Below, piece after piece: positions 1-7,143 of a DNA stretch of 64,000 nt (the stretch's first letter is position 1; every line of letters begins with the position of its first letter). The notes beneath the pieces were generated by a model. That model worked only from the letters and a program-made list of their open reading frames with translations, searched no databases and had not been told where the DNA came from. The stretch is from Hyphomicrobium_A sp036559705. Lineage in GTDB: Bacteria; Pseudomonadota; Alphaproteobacteria; Rhizobiales; Hyphomicrobiaceae. A program made the translations under genes and the position numbers. The DNA lies in assembly GCA_036559705.1 (NCBI GenBank), contig DATBSP010000012.1, forward strand, positions 1-64,000, written 5' to 3'.

Positions 1-996
1 TCCGACGGCAACGTCGTGTCGCCGCAGGACGTGATGAAGACGTCCGGCGCCGACATCCTGCGCCTGTGGGTCGCTGCCTCCGACTATTCCGACGACCTGC
101 GCATCGGCCCCGACATCCTCAAGAACTTCGTCGAGACGTACCGCAAGCTGCGCAACACGCTGCGCTGGATGCTCGGCGCGCTGACGCATCTTGCAGCGGA
201 AGAGCGCGTCAAGTTCAAAGACATGCGCGAGTTCGAGCTCGAGCGGCTAATGCTGCACCGCCTGACCGAGCTCGATGCCGAGCTGCGGGCGGCCTACGCG
301 ACTTACGATTATCGCAAGGTCGTCGCCGTGCTCTCCCAGTTCATGAACACCGAGCTGTCGGCGTTCTACTTCGACATCCGCAAGGACGCGCTCTACTGCG
401 AGCCCTATTCGAGCGTGAAGCGGCGCGCCGCGCTCACCGTCATCGACGAGATCTTCAAGGCGCTCGTCGCCTGGCTGGCGCCGATCCTGTCGTTCACCGC
501 CGAGGAAGCCTGGCTGGCGCGCGCCCCCGGGCGCGAAGGCTCGGTGCATCTCGAAACTTTCCCCGAGTTCGACAAGGCCTGGCGCAACGACGAGCTGGCC
601 AAGAAGTGGGACCTAGTGCGCGATGTGCGCCGCGTCGTCACCGGTGCACTGGAGCTCGAGCGCGCGGCAAAGCGCATCGGCTCGAGCCTCGAGGCGGCGC
701 CCGAGGTCTACGTCGCCGACCGCGACATGCTGCGGGCCCTCGAAGGCGTCGAGCTTGAGGAGGTATCAATCACCAGCGGCGCGCGCCTCATCGCCAAGTC
801 GCCGCCCGAAAACGCATTCACGCTGCCCGACGTGCTGGGCGTCGGCGTCGTGTCCAAGCTTGCTCAGGGCAAGAAATGCGCGCGCTCCTGGCGCATCCTT
901 CCCGACGTCGGCGCCGACCCTGACTATGCCGACTTGTCGCCGCGAGATGCGGCCGCCGTGCGCGAGTTTGACCAACGCGCCAAGGGAGTTGCATGA
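1..996 (+). CDS. ileS: Isoleucyl-tRNA synthetase, C-terminal part (5' end outside window)
   Basis: This is the last 331 residues of the cytoplasmic enzyme that charges tRNA-Ile. The frame is open from base 1 and begins with GNVVSPQDVMKTSGADILR, which in class I synthetases follows the KMSKS signature, so the catalytic core lies upstream. The anticodon-binding helical domain fills about residues 30-210. The C-terminal tail keeps only one Cys (in GKKCARSW) where many bacterial IleRS have a four-Cys zinc site; my recollection is that alphaproteobacterial enzymes share this loss. The stop codon overlaps the lspA start (ATGA), so the two genes are probably co-transcribed and translationally coupled. 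Confidence 0.95.
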   Translation, partial: SDGNVVSPQDVMKTSGADILRLWVAASDYSDDLRIGPDILKNFVETYRKLRNTLRWMLGALTHLAAEERVKFKDMREFELERLMLHRLTELDAELRAAYATYDYRKVVAVLSQFMNTELSAFYFDIRKDALYCEPYSSVKRRAALTVIDEIFKALVAWLAPILSFTAEEAWLARAPGREGSVHLETFPEFDKAWRNDELAKKWDLVRDVRRVVTGALELERAAKRIGSSLEAAPEVYVADRDMLRALEGVELEEVSITSGARLIAKSPPENAFTLPDVLGVGVVSKLAQGKKCARSWRILPDVGADPDYADLSPRDAAAVREFDQRAKGVA

Positions 997-1523
997 CAAC
1001 CGAAAGCTGTCGCGTGCGCGGTTGGTTGTGGGGGCCGTACTCGCGGCTCGGCCTCGCCGTTTTTCTGATCACTCTGGTGCTCGACCAGACCCATAAGTGG
1101 TGGATGCTCGAGGTCTACGGCATCGCCGATCGGGGAAGAGTGGCTGTTACACCCTTCCTCGACCTCGTGTTTGTGAAGAACATCGGCATCAGCTACAGCA
1201 TGTTCGATCAGGAGAGCTATTCCGGGCAGATCATGCTGGCGGCGTTCGGGGTGGCGGCGGCCATCGCCCTGTGGATTTGGCTCTCCCGCGGCACAACCGG
1301 GCGGCTCCTGGCCGTCTCCCTCGGGCTCATCATGGGCGGGGCCATCGGCAATGCCATCGACCGGGTGGTTCTCGGCGGGGTTGCCGACTTTTTCTCCCTG
1401 CACGCCTTCGGGTTCTACTGGTATGTCTTCAACATCGCCGATGTGGCTATTGTTGCCGGGGTCATTGGCCTGCTGTATGACTCGCTGATGGCGAGTCGCA
1501 AAGACGCCGCAAAGTCGTTGTAG
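993..1523 (+). CDS. lspA: Lipoprotein signal peptidase (signal peptidase II)
   Basis: Aspartic protease of the inner membrane that removes signal peptides from diacylglyceryl-modified prolipoproteins. The 176-residue length is normal. Hydrophobic segments lie near residues 18-31, 80-97, 103-118 and 143-163. The family signatures are DQTHK (Asp31), GNAIDR with catalytic Asp123, and FNIAD with catalytic Asp150. It overlaps ileS by 4 bases. The next gene encodes a lipoprotein, a likely substrate, and lspA followed by a BamF-like lipoprotein gene is a known alphaproteobacterial arrangement. Confidence 0.97.
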   Translation: MTTESCRVRGWLWGPYSRLGLAVFLITLVLDQTHKWWMLEVYGIADRGRVAVTPFLDLVFVKNIGISYSMFDQESYSGQIMLAAFGVAAAIALWIWLSRGTTGRLLAVSLGLIMGGAIGNAIDRVVLGGVADFFSLHAFGFYWYVFNIADVAIVAGVIGLLYDSLMASRKDAAKSL

Positions 1524-1589
1524 CGCAGGGGATTAGCATACGGCGCTGCCGCGACTGAAGCGGGACGCGAGCGCCACGGGGGGACACAA

Positions 1590-2048
1590 ATGCCGCCGAG
1601 AAGCAGCCCTGCGAAAAGCATCTGGCTTGCGCTTGCAGCGGGCCTCTCGCTGGGCGTGACCGGCTGCTCCATGGATGACGTGGAGCTCAACGGCGGCCTA
1701 TTCGATGCGGTCGGCCTCAACGACACGAAGAAGGTGGGTGATCCCAAGCTGGCCGAGCGCGCGCCCCTCGTCGTGCCGCCGTCGCTCGATCGGCTACCGC
1801 CGCCGGGTGAAACCCCAGCGCCTACTGAAATCGCCGGCATCAAGGACCCCGATGCGGCAAAGGCGGTATCGCGGGCCGAGCTCGAAGCCAAGCAGGCCGA
1901 GTACTGCAAGGTGAACTACGAGCAGGCTTTGGCCCATGGCGATGAAGCGACCGCAAACAACGCGGAAGGCCCGCTGGGGCCGTGCCGCAAATCCGTGCTG
2001 ACGTCCATAAAGAAGTGGAACGAGGAAGACGAGGTCGAGGGTCAATAG
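1590..2048 (+). CDS. Outer-membrane lipoprotein, DUF3035/BamF-like
   Basis: A 152-residue lipoprotein. The signal peptide ends in the lipobox VTGC with the lipidated Cys at residue 26. Residues 57-75 carry ERAPLVVPPSLDRLPPPG, which resembles the short DUF3035 signature found in alphaproteobacterial BamF, an accessory lipoprotein of the outer-membrane beta-barrel assembly machine. Its position directly after lspA agrees with that. The C-terminal half (about residues 85-150) is charged, helical and has two Cys (near 107 and 132) that could form a disulfide. I see the lipobox and the motif; the BamF role is inferred from family and position. Confidence 0.8.
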   Translation: MPPRSSPAKSIWLALAAGLSLGVTGCSMDDVELNGGLFDAVGLNDTKKVGDPKLAERAPLVVPPSLDRLPPPGETPAPTEIAGIKDPDAAKAVSRAELEAKQAEYCKVNYEQALAHGDEATANNAEGPLGPCRKSVLTSIKKWNEEDEVEGQ

Positions 2049-2149
2049 CCTCGATCGTCTGTCGACGGGCGCTTCTTTTGTTGCGCTGCGGAGACTCGGG
2101 ATAAGGGCGAGCCGAAGCCCATATCCATAACCAAACCCGTAAGAATTCG

Positions 2150-2172
2150 GTTGCGGCCCTGGGGGCGGCAAC
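2150..2172 (+). promoter_or_regulatory. Hairpin in the leader of the pqqA-type gene
   Basis: Ten-base arms (2150-2159 and 2163-2172) pair with one G-G mismatch around a 3-base loop. It lies 64 bases before the pqqA start. No T-run follows, so it is not a classical terminator. It may be an RNA leader structure or an end-protecting stem; the function is unknown. Confidence 0.35.
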
Positions 2173-2235
2173 ATATATCCGACGCGGGGGGACGGGAGCG
2201 GCCGCTTTCGCCCTCCGTTCAAGGAGGAAACACCA

Positions 2236-2325
2236 ATGAAGATCTGGAACAAGCCGCAGGTGCGTGAGCAGGAAGTTGGCCTTGAGGTCACCTCCTACAT
2301 GCCGGCCGAGATCGACATCATCTAA
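2236..2325 (+). CDS. pqqA: PqqA-type precursor peptide (orphan)
   Basis: This encodes a 29-residue peptide, MKIWNKPQVREQEVG followed by LEVTSYMPAEIDII. It has the PqqA hallmark of Glu and Tyr four residues apart (Glu17 and Tyr21 in EVTSY), the two residues joined by PqqE to make pyrroloquinoline quinone. The surrounding EVTSY-x-x-AEID context resembles PqqA of methylotrophic Hyphomicrobiales. A strong AAGGAGG ribosome site lies 8 bases upstream and a terminator follows at once, so it is a single-gene transcript. No pqqB, C, D or E gene is in the window, so the maturation genes, if present, must be elsewhere. The product would be a redox cofactor for periplasmic quinoprotein dehydrogenases. 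Confidence 0.85.
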   Translation: MKIWNKPQVREQEVGLEVTSYMPAEIDII

Positions 2326-2349
2326 CGCTGTCGATTTTTTGCGGTATCG

Positions 2350-2388
2350 ATACGGCGGTCGAGAAAACGGTCGCCGTATTTTCTTTTT
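2350..2388 (+). terminator. Rho-independent terminator of the pqqA-type gene
   Basis: Eight-base perfect arms (ATACGGCG at 2350-2357, CGCCGTAT at 2372-2379) extend inward through G-U and C-G pairs and are followed by TTTTCTTTTT. It begins 24 bases after the pqqA stop. It also separates pqqA from the convergent gene on the other strand. Confidence 0.85.
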
Positions 2389-2420
2389 GACCGATGAAAG
2401 CGCCGCGCGCAGCAGCGCAA

Positions 2421-2702
2421 CTATTTGTCGAAGTTGCCTTCGACCTTCGCCACCCAAGTCTCCAACGAGGTGCGCAGGATATCGACGTCGAAGTCGAGCC
2501 CCTCGATGACGCCGGCAGGATGATCGTCGCTGGCATCGAGCTTGCGGCGAATGTCGCCGTGCTTCTCCACCATTGCCATCCAGTCCTTCTGCGCCTGGTC
2601 GTTGAGATCGCCGCGCGCACCGAGCGATGACTTCGCCGCGTGGATGCGCTGCTCGAGATCGTCGAGCTTGTTCTTCGTATCGGCGATCTGGTCCTGGCTC
2701 AT
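2421..2702 (-). CDS. Small helical coiled-coil protein of unknown function
   Basis: A 93-residue acidic, almost wholly helical protein with heptad-like spacing (for example IADTKNKLDDLEQRI at residues 6-20) and no signal peptide or membrane segment, so it is probably cytoplasmic. The frame stays open far upstream, but the start at MSQDQIA is chosen because GGAGAG lies just before it and codon pattern and composition change there. I do not recognise a family. It is divergent from the secreted protein gene at 2934 and convergent with the pqqA-type gene. Confidence 0.7.
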   Translation of the reverse strand: MSQDQIADTKNKLDDLEQRIHAAKSSLGARGDLNDQAQKDWMAMVEKHGDIRRKLDASDDHPAGVIEGLDFDVDILRTSLETWVAKVEGNFDK

Positions 2703-2933
2703 GTCGCTCTCTCCGCAAGTGGCGATGTGCTTGGCTGCATCGGTGGAAGACGGTGCCCTTTGGTGGCCAGCGTAGTGCGCGGGGCTATCCATTTCATCAA
2801 CAGCGAAGCGCGTGAGGCGGCCTTTCTTGGCCGGGACGGCGTTGTCCGCGGTGAGTTCACTCGATTTACACAAACGTAAGAAATGAACCGTTACGTCATA
2901 TGCCGTAGTTGAACGCTGACATGGAGGACCACA

Positions 2934-3167
2934 ATGCGTCATGCTCTGTTGCTCGCTGCCGCGTCGATGCTCGCTGCCCCGCTTGTCATCGGACAGGCGA
3001 CTGCAGCTAGCGCGCCCGACGTCGCCTGGGCAAAGGCGAAGGCATCCGCCGGCTCGGTCGTCGACAAAGCGGGCTACCGCTGCGGCCGCTGGAACTGGCG
3101 TTGCGCCAAGCGTTGGGTTTGGGGCTCGCCGCGCTACGCCCGCTGCATGTGGCGGCATGGCTGCTGA
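2934..3167 (+). CDS. Small secreted Trp/Cys-rich protein
   Basis: A 77-residue protein with a signal peptide (hydrophobic residues 4-19, probable cleavage after ATA at residue 24). The mature part is very basic and aromatic: Cys at 50, 57, 71 and 77, and Trp at 32, 53, 55, 61, 63 and 73. Four Cys in a roughly 50-residue exported chain suggest two disulfides. The GGAGG site before the ATG and the terminator behind it support a real gene. Function unknown. It loosely resembles the many short cysteine-rich exported proteins of Hyphomicrobiales, but I cannot assign a family. Confidence 0.7.
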   Translation: MRHALLLAAASMLAAPLVIGQATAASAPDVAWAKAKASAGSVVDKAGYRCGRWNWRCAKRWVWGSPRYARCMWRHGC

Positions 3168-3196
3168 GCGGCCCCGGCGTCACCGCGAGATTGCGA

Positions 3197-3224
3197 GGGC
3201 GGCCTTAAAGGCCGCCCCGTTTCT
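3197..3224. terminator. Bidirectional terminator between convergent small genes
   Basis: The arms GGGCGGCCTT (3197-3206) and AAGGCCGCCC (3208-3217) are perfect complements around a tiny loop and are followed on the + strand by CGTTTCTTT. It lies 30 bases after the secreted protein gene and 20 bases beyond the stop of the convergent membrane peptide gene. Confidence 0.75.
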
Positions 3225-3236
3225 TTGGCAGCGGCG

Positions 3237-3359
3237 TCAGCCGATATCCACTTGGCCGAGAACTGCGGCGATGGCAGCGATCAGTATCAGGCCGACGAAA
3301 AACCAAGTGACGGCGCTGTCGCTGTAACTTTCCAGGGTCTGGGTCCGCTTGCGTGACAT
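3237..3359 (-). CDS. 40-residue single-span membrane protein
   Basis: A short gene with a basic N-terminus (MSRKRTQTLESYSDSA), one clear membrane helix from about residue 17 to 34 (VTWFFVGLILIAAIAAVL) and a 6-residue tail. GAGGAAA lies 6 bases before the ATG, a good ribosome site, and the terminator at 3197-3217 sits behind it. The positive-inside rule places the N-terminus in the cytoplasm. No family recognised. Small membrane proteins of this form often modulate a larger membrane complex, but nothing here identifies a partner. Confidence 0.6.
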   Translation of the reverse strand: MSRKRTQTLESYSDSAVTWFFVGLILIAAIAAVLGQVDIG

Positions 3360-3663
3360 GGCGTTTCCTCGTTGCGCCCATACGCACGCACTGTTGCTTC
3401 CTCAAGTGTACCGCGGTCTCCGAGCTTCCCTGATTTGCCCCTGAGGTGGCTAGACAATTCGTCAGCCGCCGGCGAACCAGTTTCGCAGTTGCAAGTAATA
3501 GCTCGGACGGCGCGCCGAGCGCGAATCGGGATTTGCACATCAAAATCACGCCGCGAAGCGCTATCTGACGCCGCGAACTGTTGGCCCCGCCGCAAATCAG
3601 ATAGCCGGAAGGGTGCCGCTCGCGATGCCTCCGCTCCGTGCTGCGGCAACTGGAGGACGAGCC
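3360..3663. other. Gene-free stretch
   Basis: About 300 bases between the divergent membrane peptide gene and the lipoprotein gene. It should hold both promoters. I see no convincing small gene, RNA or repeat in it. Confidence 0.5.
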
Positions 3664-4008
3664 ATGTTGCCGACCAATCGACTAACCTGGTTCGTTGTCG
3701 GCGTGCTCGCATCGCTGGTCCTGGCAGGATGCGCCACCGATACCCTGCAGACCGGCTCGGTGGCCAAGCATTACCGCCGTGCCAAGGTCAACAAGGCTGT
3801 CGCGCGCAAGGAGGAGCCGTCGAAAATTGATACCGGCTCCATCGCCACGGATGGCAACCCCGTAACCACGAAGGAAGACCCGCGCTGGCAGTGGTGCGAG
3901 CAGCGCCACATCGACCATCAGGCGGGACGGGCCCCTGGTGGTGCGACGGATCTCGCAAAGAAGCTCGAAGATGATCGCATCTGCGCCGCCGTCTACCAGC
4001 GCGGCTAG
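3664..4008 (+). CDS. Small lipoprotein of unknown function
   Basis: A 114-residue exported lipoprotein: membrane-type signal at residues 8-22 and lipobox LAGC with Cys23. The mature part is basic then mixed, with the recurring TGS motif (TGSVAK, TGSIAT) and two later Cys in WCEQRH and ICAAVY. The ATG at 3664 is preferred over the in-frame start at 3613 because TGGAGGA precedes it and the lipobox then sits at a normal distance. Function not recognised. Confidence 0.75.
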   Translation: MLPTNRLTWFVVGVLASLVLAGCATDTLQTGSVAKHYRRAKVNKAVARKEEPSKIDTGSIATDGNPVTTKEDPRWQWCEQRHIDHQAGRAPGGATDLAKKLEDDRICAAVYQRG

Positions 4009-4021
4009 ACAAAGCCACTGA

Positions 4022-4399
4022 TCAGACGGGCGGCGCCGTCAGCAGGAATGCGGCGGCGAGGATCACCACGGCAGCGCCCGCTACCGACAACACGAGCCCG
4101 AAGTCGACCACGAGGGCATAGATGGTGCGGATTGCCACGTGGAGGCGCGGGCTGCGCGCGATTGCCACTGTCGTAGAAGCAACTCTCGTTGCAACGGCGT
4201 TGGCTGCCTGGGCAAGCTTCCGCCCATGGCGTGGCCGCTGCGCCCCCGCGCCCGCTTTGCGCGGATACGACGAGCATATCTCAGCGAAGACCGCGCGGTT
4301 ATTGGTGGCGTCTCTTTCCAGCAGTGCGGCGATCAGCTCGAGCTGATCGAGCTTCGCGGCGGCGTCCGCACGAAAGATCTGCTGTCGATTCGGACGCAT
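4022..4399 (-). CDS. Hypothetical protein with C-terminal membrane segment
   Basis: About 125 residues. The N-terminal half is soluble and charged (MRPNRQQIFRADAAAKLDQL onward). Residues about 90-120 form a long hydrophobic segment, probably one or two membrane helices, ending LLTAPPV. The start is uncertain: no strong ribosome site is seen and the frame is open further upstream. It is convergent with the lipoprotein gene. No family recognised. It could be a tail-anchored or small inner-membrane protein. Confidence 0.5.
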   Translation of the reverse strand: MRPNRQQIFRADAAAKLDQLELIAALLERDATNNRAVFAEICSSYPRKAGAGAQRPRHGRKLAQAANAVATRVASTTVAIARSPRLHVAIRTIYALVVDFGLVLSVAGAAVVILAAAFLLTAPPV

Positions 4400-4511
4400 C
4401 GGCCGATGCCCACGCTGAACTGCGGAGACGATAGTGAACCTACACAGGTTTTCGATCAATGACCGTTTGATCAGTGCGGTGCAGCACGCGCAATTTTTTG
4501 CAGATGAGTTG

Positions 4512-4760
4512 CTAGGCGTGCCCGCCGCTCCCCGCATCGCGATCGATCTCGGAGACCAGCAGCCGGACGCTGGTCATCACGGTCTCCACCCAACGGCCGG
4601 CCGCGACGTTGTCCTGTCCCAAGTCGTGCATGGCATTTGCATACGCGCGGTGCGCGACATCGAGCGCGTCATCGCGGGACATGGCGGGAAGTGCGGCGAT
4701 CTTCACCGCGGTGCGCTGGATGGTGTCGAGCGTCTGCTCGACCAGAGCGAGTTTATTCAT
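4512..4760 (-). CDS. Small helical cytosolic protein
   Basis: An 82-residue all-helical protein beginning MNKLALVEQTLDTIQRTAVK, with no signal or membrane span. The frame runs on upstream, but the ATG at 4760 has an AGAGGA site and the sequence before it is non-coding in character, being the leader of the divergent bactofilin gene. Its content (DALDVAHRAYANAMHDLG, then WVETVMTSVRLLVSEID) suggests a small helical bundle. Function unknown. Confidence 0.6.
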   Translation of the reverse strand: MNKLALVEQTLDTIQRTAVKIAALPAMSRDDALDVAHRAYANAMHDLGQDNVAAGRWVETVMTSVRLLVSEIDRDAGSGGHA

Positions 4761-4861
4761 TTGCACGCTGTCCTCTGACACGCGCGCACGCTCCGAAGCC
4801 GGCAGGGCGTTTGTGAGGCGGACGCACGGCAAGCCTCGCGCCGGGCTCCGTCTCGACAAAA

Positions 4862-4913
4862 ATTCGCCTCGGATGTGTGAGCAAATCCGCTCAGCGGGGA
4901 ACGCACCTAAACT
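4862..4913 (+). promoter_or_regulatory. Upstream box of bactofilin copy 1 (conserved with copy 2)
   Basis: ATTCGCCTCGGA at 4862-4873 and AGCGGGG at 4893-4899 followed by ACGCACC recur before the second bactofilin gene (7639-7690) with exactly the same 31-base offset, one base differing between the blocks (GGAACGC versus GGTACGC). Sequence between the blocks is poorly conserved, as expected of a promoter or operator. Confidence 0.5.
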
Positions 4914-4956
4914 GACCATGCAATACGCGCCTAGTCGGCGCGCAGGAGGTGAACCT

Positions 4957-5505
4957 GTGTTCAATACCGATCCCAAGAACAATCTGCCCCAGCCAAAGCT
5001 TGGCCCCACGCCGTTGGGGACAGCCGCCCAGCCAGCGCGTTCCTCCCCCTCTCCGTTCGAAAAGTCTGCGTCGGCGCCCAGCGGCACGTCGGTGATCGGC
5101 ACCGATCTGACCATTCTCGGCGATCGGATCACCATCATTTCGGCCAACAAGCTGCAGGTCGATGGCGACGTTCGCGGCAACGTCCATGGCAAGCAGGTCG
5201 TCATCACCGAGGAAGGCTCGGTGGTCGGTATGGTGTGCGCCGAGGCGATCGAAGTGCGCGGCGGCGTGCGCGGTTCGATACGTGCCGTGAGCGTGAAGCT
5301 GCAGGCTTCAGCACAGGTCGAGGGTGATATCACGCATCAAAAGCTCTCCATCGCCGAAGGCGCCGAGTTCGATGGCCGGGTGAAGCTCAGCAAGGATATA
5401 AACGAGCTCATGCCGGTTCTTGATCCCGAAGCCATCGAGCGTACGCGCGTCAACGGAGATGGCCGCTACGAAGCATCAAGCCAACTTGGAGCACGCGACG
5501 ATTGA
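4957..5505 (+). CDS. Bactofilin (copy 1)
   Basis: A 182-residue bactofilin (DUF583), a cytoskeletal protein that polymerises without nucleotide into filaments, often at the membrane, and places envelope enzymes. The short proline-rich N-terminus (about residues 1-45) is followed by the beta-helical core from SGTSVIGTDLTI to about residue 150, with the usual repeated V-x-G-D/G-x-V turns (LQVDGDVRG, IEVRGGVRGSI, AQVEGDI). The GTG start is chosen because AGGAGGTG lies 5 bases upstream and because the paralogue at 7730 starts at the equivalent ATG (MFNSE). Its partner gene begins 12 bases after the stop, probably one operon. The C-terminal tail is about 15 residues longer than copy 2. Confidence 0.93.
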   Translation: MFNTDPKNNLPQPKLGPTPLGTAAQPARSSPSPFEKSASAPSGTSVIGTDLTILGDRITIISANKLQVDGDVRGNVHGKQVVITEEGSVVGMVCAEAIEVRGGVRGSIRAVSVKLQASAQVEGDITHQKLSIAEGAEFDGRVKLSKDINELMPVLDPEAIERTRVNGDGRYEASSQLGARDD

Positions 5506-5517
5506 AGGGGAAGGAAC

Positions 5518-5922
5518 ATGACGACTTTGGCCGAGGCGCTCGCTGCAGAGCGAGACAAGAGGCGCCGCGATGCCGAGGATGCCACTACCCGGCTTGAGGT
5601 GGGCCGGGCGGTGCTGCAGGCTTTGGCGCAGCGGCTCAATGCCGAGCCGCTGCCGACTTGGTTCTTTATTTCCAAGGGCGACGAGATTCTCGTCGCCCAC
5701 ACCAAAAACGGAGCGGCATCGCGCCAGCACGTCGGCTCGTGGGTCGTCGATCAGGAAATGCGCCTGGTCCTCGATCAGGAGATGACGGAGTGGATCACGG
5801 CGGAAAGCTGTGCGCGGGTCGTCGACGAAGCCGTTCAGATTACCGCCAAATTCATTGTCAACGTCGAAGGTCGAAATCTTCCGACAACGCGCGAACTGAG
5901 CCAGCTGCCGCGGCGGGTATAG
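5518..5922 (+). CDS. Bactofilin-linked protein of unknown function (copy 1)
   Basis: A 134-residue soluble protein, no signal or membrane span. It has an N-terminal charged helix (MTTLAEALAAERDKRRRDAE), a second helix containing RAVLQALAQRLNAEPL, a beta-rich middle (WFFISKGDEILVA), then MTEWITAE and a final helix. It lies 12 bases behind bactofilin copy 1 with GAAGGGGAAGGAA before its ATG. A paralogue follows bactofilin copy 2 at 8639; the two share long blocks (EALAAER, LNAEPL, EEMRLV/QEMRLV, MTEWITAES, QITA), near half identity by eye. I do not recognise the family. The repeated pairing suggests a functional link to bactofilin. Confidence 0.8.
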   Translation: MTTLAEALAAERDKRRRDAEDATTRLEVGRAVLQALAQRLNAEPLPTWFFISKGDEILVAHTKNGAASRQHVGSWVVDQEMRLVLDQEMTEWITAESCARVVDEAVQITAKFIVNVEGRNLPTTRELSQLPRRV

Positions 5923-6172
5923 GCCCGCCCATTGCAGGGTTGCTTTATTTGGGGCGACTCAACCGCCCTGCAGATACCCGCGTGCGTGTGTACGTCTTCG
6001 GGTGCAAGCAAAATAGTTTGCCGGAAGAGCATGCTTGCGTGATGGGGGATCCTGCGCCGCTTGCCGGCAGAGATTTTTAGTTCTTGTTTATGCCGCCGCC
6101 CCGTTTCTCGCATCGCATATTTATGCCGGGGCATCTACCTGACTTCCCATCCTGGTGCGTGGGAGGTGCCTC
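5923..6172. other. Intergenic region
   Basis: About 250 bases before the possible small frame at 6173; about 466 bases in all lie before the next well-supported gene at 6389. No strong gene, RNA or repeat seen. Confidence 0.4.
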
Positions 6173-6316
6173 ATGAAGTTCCCCGAATTCAATGAGGTAA
6201 GCCGGGCCGGACGTGTCAAACCAATCGGACGACCTTCAGCGGCGCCAATGCGTCGGTCAGAGCGCGGCATTCCGGCGCACAATATGTATTCGGACAATAA
6301 TCCCTTAAGTTTGTGA
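6173..6316 (+). CDS. Possible 47-residue peptide
   Basis: A short frame starting MKFPEFNEVSRAGRVK with GGGAGGTG 6 bases before the ATG. The C-terminal half has low-frequency codons (AAT, TTA, AGT), unlike its neighbours, and no recognisable domain. The ribosome site is the only support, so this may be chance. Confidence 0.3.
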   Translation: MKFPEFNEVSRAGRVKPIGRPSAAPMRRSERGIPAHNMYSDNNPLSL

Positions 6317-6388
6317 ACTGAATGCGCTTCTGTTTGGCTGCATTAGGCCTACACGGAGGAAGAGCAAGACATTTTCCTGGGTGGGTCC

Positions 6389-6622
6389 ATGCAGTTCCCC
6401 GCCGCCGCCTACGATGCCGAATTGCTGAGCCTAATGTCGCGCGCATTCGACGATGCGTGCCGTGATGCTGCGCGCACGGACGCCCTTCGTGACGGCGCCG
6501 CCCAGACGATGATGGCGCTGCGCATAATGACGGCTGTGGCGGCGGGCGAGCGCAATGCCGAGCGGCTTAGGCTATTGGCCTTGCAGGCAATCGATGAGCG
6601 CGCGATCGCTAGGGACGCTTAG
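6389..6622 (+). CDS. Small helical hypothetical protein
   Basis: A 77-residue Ala/Arg-rich all-helical protein (MQFPAAAYDAELLSLMSRAF onward) with three predicted amphipathic helices and no signal. It resembles the many short cytosolic proteins of unknown role in Hyphomicrobiales. The ribosome site is weak (GGGTGGG). It lies between the two bactofilin modules. Confidence 0.55.
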   Translation: MQFPAAAYDAELLSLMSRAFDDACRDAARTDALRDGAAQTMMALRIMTAVAAGERNAERLRLLALQAIDERAIARDA

Positions 6623-6729
6623 CAACGGAACAAAGCTTGGTAGTCCGGAAGGCGAGCGCAATCCGCCTCCGGACTCCCAGCATTCGTATCAACGTCGCAA
6701 CGCAGCCACCACTTCTGAAAGAATTGGAA

Positions 6730-7029
6730 CTACTTTTCCTTGGGTGGATCCGCCGGAGCCGGCGCACTCTCTTCCATTTTGTCCGCATCGGTGGAAGGCG
6801 CGTTCATCGGCTCCGGTGCCGGCGCCCCCATCGCATCGTCCATTGGCGGTGGCGCATTCATTGGCGCCGCCCCGCCCATAGGCTCATCCACAGAAAACGC
6901 GTGGCCGGCAGCGCCGCCCGTGCCCGCTGAACCGTTGGTATTTTGCGCCAGCGCCGGTGCGCCGACCGCTAGCGAAAACAGCACAGCGAGACCGGCGCTG
7001 GTAACAAAAGGATGTTTCATCCATCGCAT
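6730..7029 (-). CDS. Secreted proline/alanine/methionine-rich protein
   Basis: A 99-residue protein with a clear signal peptide (hydrophobic residues 9-24, cleavage after ALA at about residue 28). The mature chain is low-complexity and acidic: repeated PMxxAP-type units (EPMGGAAPMNAPPPMDDAMG, then APEPMNAPS) ending in a Lys-rich tail. Probably disordered periplasmic or surface-exposed. The start is supported by GGGAGGG 7-9 bases before the ATG; the frame is open further upstream. Function unknown. Confidence 0.65.
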   Translation of the reverse strand: MRWMKHPFVTSAGLAVLFSLAVGAPALAQNTNGSAGTGGAAGHAFSVDEPMGGAAPMNAPPPMDDAMGAPAPEPMNAPSTDADKMEESAPAPADPPKEK

Positions 7030-7143
7030 CGCTCTTCCCTCCCATCGCCCCACGTTGTCAGGCAACCGGCCGAGCATACGCGTTTGCCGTAAGGTCCAAC
7101 AGCTATTCCGATGGCTGAGTGCCGACCGCTCGCGTGCCAACGC

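Noticed and set aside
4139..4462. Plus-strand Arg/Cys-rich frames opposite the hypothetical membrane gene
   Set aside because: Codon use and composition fit the antisense shadow of the minus-strand gene.
5835..6134. A 99-residue minus-strand frame after the bactofilin partner
   Set aside because: Its end overlaps the real gene in antisense, it lacks a ribosome site, and its composition is not protein-like.
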